A stretch of DNA of 39,769 bases from Spirogloea muscicola (taxonomy: Eukaryota > Streptophyta > Zygnematophyceae > Spirogloeales > Spirogloeaceae), in assembly GCA_009602725.1 (NCBI GenBank), contig WELB01000078.1:16725-56493 (forward strand), given 5' to 3'. Shown here one piece after another: positions 11,803-19,647 of this stretch. The translations under genes and the position numbers were made by a program. Each line of letters begins with the position of its first letter. Within the stretch, counting starts at the first letter, position 1. Under the pieces are notes generated by a model, which was given only the letters and a program-made list of their open reading frames with translations, was not told the origin of the DNA and did no database searches.

Positions 11803-14800
11803 TCATGGAGGAGGTTTTGATGTTGGCCTCGAGTCCAAACTCTCAGTCTGTGTGCCAGCCTCTGCACCTTGTGCTTCCTCGTCTTGGGATTGTGCAGCGC
11901 CGGCGGGACTGGTGGCGTTGGTGCCCTGAGATCCTTGCCTTACCTTGTCAACCATCTCGATCTCTGGTGAAGTGCTCATTTGATCTCCACTCGATGTCTG
12001 TGGATCCAAGGGCGCAGTGTCACTTCCTGTCTGATGCCCTTGTGCTAAAGCAGGCCCAGTCCCACGTCCACTTCCACCTGATGGGTTGGCGTATGTAGCA
12101 GCTTCGCTCGTGCTCCCTTCCTGTGCAACAGCTGCCCCTTGTGACTTACTCTCGCCGTGAACCTCTGCAGTGTCACCTGCATCGGCACTTCCAAGTGGAG
12201 TCGAAGAAGTAGGTCCACTTAATATATCTCCATGTGCAGTGGCTGCCCCTTCCTCTGCACTGCCCTGGTCAACTTCACCCGGCTTCTTTACAGAGGACTT
12301 CTCCCTCCACTTCTGGGCTACTTTGTGTGCTGCTTGATTGGGATTCACAGCTCTTGCCTCTCCAGCTGAGATTGTATCTCCCATCTCCACGTCTTTCCTT
12401 TGCTTGGACTTGTGCCCAAACCAGGACCCTTGCTTCTTCTCCTTGTGAGGTGCCTCTGTCAGAAGCTTGGCGATAAGATCGTCCCAGGATATCTTGCCTC
12501 TCTCTTCGCTCTCCGCTTCGTCTAGCTCCGCCAGAACCTCTGACCGCCCGCTTTCTGCGAAGCTGTCATCCCTTGTCGGAGACTGAGCTTGCCTGTCCAG
12601 GTTACCGGCGACCTTCATTGAAGCGGCCCTACCAAGGGCTCCATCGTGCTCGTCATCTTGTGTCTTCTTGACAGACTTTTGTCGGTCCATCCTCTGCAGG
12701 TCAGGGGGTTTTGTCATCTCCACCTGCTCCTTCTCCTCCATCAACTGCACAGGGCTGTAACTATTGTCAGAACAGGCGCCTTGCTGTTGTTGCCACACTG
12801 TCAATGCCATGTCTATAGTGCATACACCAGATCTGGCTCATGCGTCCGGCTGCCAGCAGTCTCACTTGGATGGTTGGACAAATACTGAGCCAGGTTGGTC
12901 AAAATTCACCTCTAGTGCCCTGCCCGCCACTTCTTCCAAGAGCGTCAGTGAATGGTGCGCACAAGCGTGTCGTGAGCAAACGATATGCTCAAAGCGGCCA
13001 TCCACTGGAATTGCAGTCCTCACGATGGGGTCAACCGGGTGGCATCTGCTTGGCACACCACGCCAACCAGCTTCAGAGCAAGTCAAAGACAGACAATCAT
13101 GAGGGTGAATGATGAACACCGCTAGTGAACCGCCTGGAACAGGCAGCATGTACGACCTTGTAGGTCTCCTCAAAATTGAAGAGAAAGGACAAAAGGATCA
13201 ATGGACAATGCAAGTGCCTTAAGCAGTGCACTCCACGACCATCATTTCAAGGTGCACCAGCCTGCCCAAGATTGCGGTGAGCATGTCTCTAACGTGGCAT
13301 TAAGAATCAGACTAACAAGTTTCCCGGATAGGCGACTGCAGCCTACATGATTGGTCCTTATGACAAACATTGAGTCATGCCTGTCAGCGAGCCGGCGCTG
13401 GCCATCACTAGCAACTCACACAAGTCTTCGTCGATTCACAACATGGTAAAGACGGCCAGGTGAATACAGCCGACGAGGGTCCCGGAGGAGTTTCTTGTCT
13501 GAGATGAATGTATCCTGCAAGCAAGAGTAGACCAGCAAGCACGGGAGACTGCAACAGAAGGCAGCGGCATGGCACATACACGCTCAGGTATCAGCTGACT
13601 GAACCCAATAGGCAGCCTGTTCACCAGTCAGCCAGTAAGACAAAGGGCAGGCTTCTTAGGCAGTACTGCCTAACAGCTACCAATATCCAATATATGTGAA
13701 TGCTTTGGATGTTCTCCTACAGCTGCTGATTGCTTTTGGTATGAAGTTGGGACCACTGTATGGACTGAAACACAGCTCACAGAGGGGGCGAACAAAAGGA
13801 TGCAGGTCATGGTCCGCTGAAACAGACGCCTTGTCGGACTCCAAAACAATGGGAGTTGTTCTTACCAGAAGGCAGCTCCAAATATGACTTGCAGCGGAGT
13901 AGAGGTTCGCGGCAGGAAGTCGTCCTGGAGGACAATGGATCTGATTGTATCTGCATAGCGAACACACTGCCATGCAATGCAGATGAGGAAGGGGGACCCA
14001 GCAACGCTCGAGGTCTTGAGGTCATGGAAGAAAGAATGCTAGCAGAACAGAGATAGCTGGACGCCTTTGAGCAAGGGCGCCAGTCCTATGTGACTGCTGG
14101 CTTTACCAGCTGGGAAAGAAGCAGTGTACTTCAAGCAAGCTTCACATCAGTATGGGACTCACCAGATTGAGGGACATGCTCCTGGCTGGAGCAACACCAT
14201 AGACACGGATGTTCTTCCTCGAGAACTTCCCAAGCCGCTTCTTGTTGTTGAACAAGACCACTGCCATCAGAGCGGCTATGCCAGAGCCTAGGGAGTGGCC
14301 AGCCAATGTGAGCGTGTAGCCCGGGTGCTTGTGCAGCAGGCTCAAGAGCGTGTCAAATTCCTGCTCCAGCAGGTAACCAGCGGCATCCAGAAGTCCGTGG
14401 TGTGCGTAACCCCCGTCAAACATCTGCAGAGACTTAATCTAGGGTTTAGGTTCTAGGTCGAAAGGCTTCACGGCTAACAGAAACAAGGTCTGAGCTAGTG
14501 CAGCATGCTGCACTGGTTTCGGCATAGTACTGCAAGGGGTTTGAGCCAAAGGTGCACCGTACTGACAATGCAGCCAACGCAGCAGTGACAGTGTTCAGGG
14601 TGCTAGGGCTCAGCGTCTAAGGTTTCCAGCCGAAGTAAGATGGACTCTTCGGTGACGGGTGGCCGGTTCCTTGCTACCTGCTGACCCTTCTTGTTGTTCA
14701 AGAGGAGGCCATAATCCGACTTCTGACCGAGGTGCAGGCCGCGGATGGCGAGTGCCACATCACGGGCCTCGTGGTCAATGTACATCATGTACGAGGGGCA

Positions 14801-15364
14801 GCGCCCGCCCGTTTCCTTGTAGTCCACGCGCTTGACCACGTAGTCGGGGTTCAGCCTGGCGAGAAGTTGGACAAGACAGCATCTCTGGCTGTGACGGGCG
14901 GGCGTTGCCGGAGAGTTGCAGTTGAGATGCTTGCACTTGAGAGGGCTCATCACTGCATGCTCCCGAGGGGCTTACGCGTCTCCTGCGAGCGGGAGCTCTC
15001 CGGGCGATGAGGTGGAGGATCGGCGCCGGGTCGTACCTGTCGGCGTACTTGGGGTGGGCCACATCATTCTCGTACACTGCCAGGATGATGCGGCAGACGC
15101 GCGGCACGTCCTGGAACTCCTGCGCCGTCGCCTCGGGCCAGCCCTTGCTGGACTGTGGAGCAGCTCCAAGGCGGGCGCCGCGGCGGGCGGGCCCCGGCGT
15201 CAGAGGGGGGTGCGCACGTTCAGGGTGCCGGGCTGGGGGCGGTGAAGAGGGCAGCGGGAGGGCACCTGGGAGCCGTGGAGGGAGCAGCGGCGGAAGGTCC
15301 AGGCGGCGCACCAGCAGGCGGCGGCGATCTCGCAGACGGGCACGAGGGCCAGCAGGCAGGCCAT
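11803..15364 (-). CDS. Class 3 (alpha/beta-hydrolase) lipase, DAG-lipase-like
   Basis: Nine exons fit in phase: 15266-15364, 15037-15152, 14678-14855, 14163-14423, 13866-13966, a tentative 28-base exon near 13650, 13420-13514, 12910-13045 and 11803-12744. They give about 651 residues. The N-terminus is hydrophobic and Cys-rich (MACLLALVPVCEIAAACWC). The nucleophile elbow GHSLGSG is in exon 4, preceded by FDGGYAHHGLL. Asp in VLQDDFLPR (exon 5) and His in DGRFEHIV (exon 8) are the likely charge-relay partners. These blocks match the plant calmodulin-binding heat-shock/class 3 lipase group and sn-1 diacylglycerol lipases, which hydrolyse acylglycerols at membranes. The last exon starts LMEEKEQVEM, contains the family block SWDDLIAKLL, and then runs through about 200 disordered Ser/Gly/Glu/Gln-rich residues. 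The start at 15364 lies only 70 bases from retroelement sequence. Confidence 0.9.
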
Positions 15365-15484
15365 GGCGGGCAGGGCGCAGTCATGGGCGCGGCGGCGTGG
15401 CGCGGGGGGGGCGGGGGGCCGGGGCCTCTCTCCTGACCCGTGGTTCCTGAGCGGGCCAATCTGCTGTAGGTTATGTAGGTCTTT

Positions 15485-16493
15485 GGAAGGAAACTTCGTG
15501 TAGTTGAAACAAACAAAGGCCAAGTGGCCAAGTACAGAGGGAAGCACATCCAACGACGTGCATCATCTACAGCAAGTCAACTTGACCAGCTCAGTAACCA
15601 CTGGTCAGTACATGAAGGTCGCTAATCGATGCCTAAATACTGGATGGCAGATACGAAGCCCTTCTGCTACCAACTAGCGCTCGCTCAGCTTTCTGGTGCA
15701 AAGCATTAGCCTGAGCACGCTGCAAACAGGCCGAAACGCGTCGTCGCAAGAAACGACAGATATGCAGCCGGCAGGCCCATCTCAGCCGGAAACAAATCTG
15801 CACGTCGTGCATAGCCTAGATTGGCAACATTCTGCAGGAGAGTGTGGAAACGAGGACCTAAGCAGCCGAAGATGTCAACTGCAGCTGGCAGGAGCTGATC
15901 GCATTGGGGGAAATCGGAGTAATGCTGCAGCTTTCTTTGTTCTGCACTGCACACTGCGGGGCCAACGATGTGTGTCGATGCTGGACCTTTATGCGCCTCC
16001 GTAACCACATCGACCAAGGCCCGTGGACCATTACCAGGTTGCATGCCCACAACGTCAAGTGTGCGGCGATGATGACGTCCCTGGGCATCCGTGGTAGTAG
16101 GCATGATGTTGTTCACTTCCACGACCGCACAGTACCCGGCGTCACGCATCAAACCCGCCAGGGCATCGCGGAGGAGGTTGTGGATGCCCACCACTTCTGC
16201 TCCAGTGGGCCAACGCAGCATGTGAGTGGCGAGCTCAGCACCCTCTGCGCGAAAGCCACACTCACACTGGCGCACCCCGATCAGGCAGTTAGGTAGGAGG
16301 CCGAGGAAGAGTTGAAGAGACATCCGAAAGGCCTCGGAGCTGAAGATGAAGGCGTTGGCGACGGCATGTGAGGTGATCCAGTCGGTGGCACCAGGTGTGG
16401 CGAGAGAAGTAAGTCGTGCCAGGCTCCTTGGAGTGTTCTGAATCTCTGGCAGCCTCCTCAACCTTCTGCGGCGCTCATTGTCCATCTTCCACC
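15485..16493 (-). pseudogene. Retroelement ORF copy, decayed (left arm)
   Basis: This reverse-strand copy of the 18148-19044 ORF opens ERRRRLRRLPEIQNTPRSLA and is similar along its whole length. Decay is visible. The last Cys of the zinc-knuckle motif (ATHMLRC) is Trp here. One residue is deleted in the VDIVVTEA block. A frameshift near 15735 removes the end of the ORF, although the tail Ser-Asp-Leu-His-Val-Leu-Thr-Ser-Gly-Tyr-stop is still readable at 15590-15625. The 3' UTR module follows at 15485-15549. The 5' end abuts, in inverted orientation, a 3' UTR module starting at about 16499. Confidence 0.8.
15583..15607 (-). repeat. Retroelement 3' hairpin (left copy)
   Basis: On the minus strand TGACCAG and CTGGTCA pair around an 11-base loop that contains the ORF stop codon. 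The stem differs from the other copies at one base pair on both sides. Confidence 0.7.
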
Positions 16494-16498
16494 TTTAG

Positions 16499-16558
16499 GT
16501 GCTTGCCTTTGTACTTGGCCATTTGGCCTTCGTTTGTTTCAAATACACGAAATTTTCC
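16499..16558 (+). repeat. Retroelement 3' UTR module
   Basis: The module 'ttgcctttgtacttggccat' followed by a 'tcgtttgtttcaaatacacga' type segment also occurs at 8458-8520 (+), 15485-15549 (-), 17784-17846 (+) and 19081-19140 (+). It lies downstream of the ORF stop in the copies that keep the ORF. This copy has lost its ORF. Confidence 0.85.
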
Positions 16559-16799
16559 CCTGGAGGAGAGTGGCTCAAGAGCTTTGGGGCTGGCTTTACA
16601 GAGCCTCCTTGCCACTCTTTTCCTTTGCGCCTTAAGAGAAGAGGGGCTGGCCAAGCCAGCCCAAAAAGAATCAAAAAGGACAATACCCAGAGCCAAAAAA
16701 GACAGCGCGGCCAGGTTGACTGGTAGCTGTGAGAGGCCAGCCTCAAAGGAATGGACAAGGTCTGATGGAGTCGGAGTGCAGTAACACAGCAGCAAGGGG

Positions 16800-17280
16800 A
16801 CTCTCAGTAACCTCTAGTCAGGAGATGCAAGTCGGAAGGTGCCGACGCTACACAACTAGACACGAGACGATGCATATGGAAGCTCAGTACCGCAAGTGAG
16901 CAACATCAGGGCTGTGAAAAGCCAGCCCAGAAGAAAGGCTCTTCCAGGAGAAAATCTCTTTCAGGAGAGGGCGGTGGCTGGGAGCGGCCAGCCCACAAAA
17001 ATGAATTGACAAAGTCCGAAGGCGCTAGGGAAAGCGCTAAAGGCCATAGACCGTCTGCAGCGAGATGGCCAAGCGCATGCGGCTAGCAAAGGGAGGCCCA
17101 GGAAAGAATGGACAATTAAGCACACACAGAAGCAAGTAGCTACCGCAAACCCAGTAACCCCTACGAAGCAGCCGCAGGTCGGAGAAACTAGTCTCCTCCA
17201 GGGGAACGCTTGAACAAGGTCGGAAGAGCTTTTCTTCCATCCTGGAAGCAGCTTCCACCTTTCTCGGTGTTACGAGCTTT
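16800..17280 (-). repeat. Retroelement tail fragments, minus orientation
   Basis: Tail peptides are readable at about 16805-16840 (Asp-Leu-His-Leu-Leu-Thr-Arg-Gly-Tyr-stop) and 17150-17195 (Asp-Leu-Arg-Leu-Leu-Arg-Arg-Gly-Tyr), with a degenerate one near 16885. Between them are repeats of the phrase 'gaatggacaaagtccgaagg', related to 7460-7480. They represent several superimposed insertions in the same direction. Confidence 0.55.
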
Positions 17281-17499
17281 TTGGGCTTCTTCTGGTGCGA
17301 TGATTGGCTAAGTGCAGCAGCCACTAGTAGTAGCAAGGCTCGTGCCACTCGATCTCCCCATCCACGTTGTGGCTTTCCCCTTGGTCCTGGTGTGCCGCAT
17401 GCGGCTGTCCATCTCCCTCTTTGGCTCACGCCTTGCATCTGCGTGCAGGCCATGCCCACCTTTTGCCGCCCCCTGGTGCTGCCTCCGGCTATTGGCAGG

Positions 17500-18120
17500 G
17501 GGACTATTGTTCTAGCTATTCAGATTTGCATCTACTGACGAGAGGTTACTGAGAGTTCGCATAGTGCTGTCTCAGTCCTTAGCACTCCGGCTCCTTCAGA
17601 CTTTGTCCATTCTTTTTTGGGCTGGCCTCTCCCAGCCACTCTTCAGGCCCCGCAGTCGCTGCTCCAGCCATCGCCCTCTACTGGAAGAGTTTTTCCTCTC
17701 TATCCGATCGTTGTCCAATCCTTTTTGGGCTGCCTTTTATGATTTCCTTTTCGGGTTTTCAACGGCCCTTGCTCCTTTCTATAGATGTGCTTGCCTTTGT
17801 ACTTGGCCAATTGGCCTTGGTTCGTTTTTGATACACGAATTTTTCCATCGGAAGAGAGAGAGAAGAGCTTCGGAATAGCTAACTTCCTCTTTCCTGTACT
17901 TCGAGTTACTCTGACTTGCTGTTGGTCATACGTGGGTAATGAGCTTCCTTCTGCATCGTCTCGTGTCTAGTTGTGTGGTTTTATCTTTCGGCTCCTTTTT
18001 CTGGTTTCGGATATTGTCCATTCTTTTTAGGCCAGCCCCTGGCCAGCCCCTCTTCTCTATGGGCGAGCAATTCTTCTCTTTTGGGTTGGCCTCTCTCGAA
18101 GCCTATAGCTCACCTGCGGA
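17500..18120 (+). repeat. Retroelement tail and 3' UTR fragments, plus orientation
   Basis: This includes a tail (Ser-Asp-Leu-His-Leu-Leu-Thr-Arg-Gly-Tyr-stop) at about 17515-17550, repeats of 'tttgtccattctttttgggctggcc' at about 17600 and 17705, a 3' UTR module at 17784-17846, a decayed tail near 17905, and the 'cagcccctcttctctatgggcgagca' phrase at 18040-18066. Much of it is the reverse complement of 16800-17280. Confidence 0.6.
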
Positions 18121-18147
18121 GGGGCACAATCCAGACTGGTTACGGCA

Positions 18148-19044
18148 GTGGAAGATGAACGCCGCAGAAGGTTGAGGAGGCTGCCAGAGATTCACAACAG
18201 TCCAAGGAGCCTAGCAAGACTTACTTCCCTCGCCACACCTGGAGCCACAGACTGGATCACCTCACATGCCGTGGCCAGCGCCTTCAGCATCAGCTCCGAG
18301 GCCTTTCGGACGTTGCTTCAACTCTTCCTCGGGCTCCCACCTAACTGCCTAATTGGGGTGCGCCAGTGTGAGTGCGGCTTCCGTGCAGAGAGTGCTGAGC
18401 TCGCCACTCACATGCTGCGATGCCCCACTGGACCAGAAGTGGTGGGCATCCACAACCTCCTCCGTGATGCTCTGGCGGGTTTGATGCGCGACGCCGGGTA
18501 CCGTACGGTCGTGACAGTGAACAACATCATGCCGATCACCACGGATGCCCAGGGACGTCATCATTGCCGCACACTTGACATTGTGGGCGTGCAACCTGGT
18601 GGAGGACCACGGGCTTTGGTCGATATTGTGGTTACGGAGGCCTATAACGGTCCAGCATCGACACACATCGCTGGCCACGCAGTGGGCAGTGCTGAAGAAA
18701 GAAAGTTGCAGCACTACTCCGATTACCCCCGATGTGATCAGCTCTTGTCAGCGGCAATCGACATCTTTGGCTGCTTAGGTCCTCGTTTCCTTACTCTCCT
18801 TCAAAACATAGCCAATCTAGGCTACACACGACATGCAGATGTGTTCCCGGCTGAGATGGGCTTGCCAGCTGCTTATCTGTCGTTGTTGCGACGACGAGTT
18901 TCGGCCTGTTTGCAGCGTGCTCAGGCTAATGCTTTGCACCAGAGAGCTGGGCGAGCTCTAGTTGGTGGCAGAAGGGCTTCGTATCTGCCATCTAGTATCC
19001 AGGCATCGGTTAGCGACCTTTATGTTTTGACCCGTGGTTATTGA
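18148..19044 (+). CDS. Non-LTR retroelement ORF, C-terminal part (right copy)
   Basis: This open frame of 298 codons is the best-preserved copy. It begins with an Arg-rich stretch (ERRRRLRRLP). A zinc-knuckle-like CxC-x11-HxxxC motif lies at residues 74-92 (CECGF...ATHMLRC). It is followed by TLDIVGVQPGGGPRALVDIVV, which resembles the Asp...Val-Asp core of restriction-like endonuclease domains in R2/CRE-type elements; that comparison is inference. No reverse transcriptase motif is present, so this is a 5'-truncated insertion and the first ATG may not be a real start. The end SDLYVLTRGY-stop overlaps the hairpin at 19027-19053, and the 3' UTR module follows. The open frame suggests a recent copy. 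Confidence 0.7.
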   Translation: MEDERRRRLRRLPEIHNSPRSLARLTSLATPGATDWITSHAVASAFSISSEAFRTLLQLFLGLPPNCLIGVRQCECGFRAESAELATHMLRCPTGPEVVGIHNLLRDALAGLMRDAGYRTVVTVNNIMPITTDAQGRHHCRTLDIVGVQPGGGPRALVDIVVTEAYNGPASTHIAGHAVGSAEERKLQHYSDYPRCDQLLSAAIDIFGCLGPRFLTLLQNIANLGYTRHADVFPAEMGLPAAYLSLLRRRVSACLQRAQANALHQRAGRALVGGRRASYLPSSIQASVSDLYVLTRGY

Positions 19045-19053
19045 ACGGGTCAA
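19027..19053 (+). repeat. Retroelement 3' hairpin (right copy)
   Basis: Perfect 9-bp arms TTGACCCGT and ACGGGTCAA enclose the loop GGTTATTGA, whose last three bases are the ORF stop codon. The copy at 8406-8431 has the same stem shortened by one pair. In target-primed retroelements, 3' RNA structure is often what the reverse transcriptase recognises. Confidence 0.75.
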
Positions 19054-19080
19054 TCTACTGTAGGTTATGTAGGTCTTAAG

Positions 19081-19140
19081 ATGTGCTTGCCTTTGTACTT
19101 GGCCATTTGGCCTTCGTTTGTTTGAAATACACGATATTCC
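19081..19140 (+). repeat. Retroelement 3' UTR module (right copy)
   Basis: This is the same about 60-base module as at 16499-16558, placed directly after the hairpin and stop. It marks the 3' part of the youngest-looking copy. No poly-A tract or clear target-site duplication was identified. Confidence 0.8.
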
Positions 19141-19647
19141 TCCCACACGAGCAGCTTGCCCATAAGGGCAGCTTGCCACACATCCTTGCCGGCAGCGCCT
19201 CCCCCCCCCTTCCCCCCCCACTCCCCGGTTTTGCATAGCTGCCGCCCACTGCTTGCCCCGCTTGCTCTCAATTCTGAGACACAGCCCAACTGCAGATGCA
19301 GGCGCTTCAAATAAACCGACTCCACCCCCCTCCAGGTCAGAGTGAGCGATATCCTAACAAAACCCCTGCTACCGCATCATGCTGCTGACGTCCCCCTGCT
19401 GGCAGGCCACCACTATGACATCCTCAAAGCAGTCATCTTTCAGAATGAACTTGCCCTGTGCTTAGTAGAAGGGCTGCATGCACCTTGGCTTGCCCAGGGA
19501 TTGCGACTTTCAGCGCATGGGCTACAGAGCCCTGTAAAGCACCACAATACAAGAGCCAGCAGAGCCTGGCACCCACATCCACCATAGGGCACAGCCAGCA
19601 AGCAGAGTGTGGCCTCTTCCAAGAACTGGACCGCAACTCCAGCGTCC
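19141..19647. other. Intergenic, SEC61 alpha 3' side
   Basis: No coding frame is recognised here. It has C-rich tracts around 19200-19225 and presumably contains the SEC61 alpha 3' UTR on the minus strand. Confidence 0.5.

Larger units (their letters stand above)
15436..19140. mobile_element. Retroelement island 2, large imperfect inverted repeat
   Basis: Two related copies point away from each other: a left copy on the minus strand (15485-16493) and a right copy on the plus strand (18148-19140). Between them are shorter tails and 3' UTR pieces that also pair across the centre; for example 16852-16910 is the reverse complement of about 17903-17975. A plus-oriented hairpin and UTR start (15434-15482) is fused to the left copy's 3' end. 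No host gene is seen inside. The upstream edge is 70 bases from the lipase ATG. The downstream edge is about 500 bases past the SEC61 alpha stop. Confidence 0.75.

Noticed and set aside
11700-12098. Plus-strand frame beginning near the lipase stop
   Set aside because: It is mostly antisense to the lipase last exon, with no family match.
7140-19140. CRISPR array or LTR retrotransposon as an explanation of the repeats
   Set aside because: The repeats are irregular, of mixed orientation and share only 3' ends. There are no regular spacers, no paired direct LTRs and no tRNA primer site.
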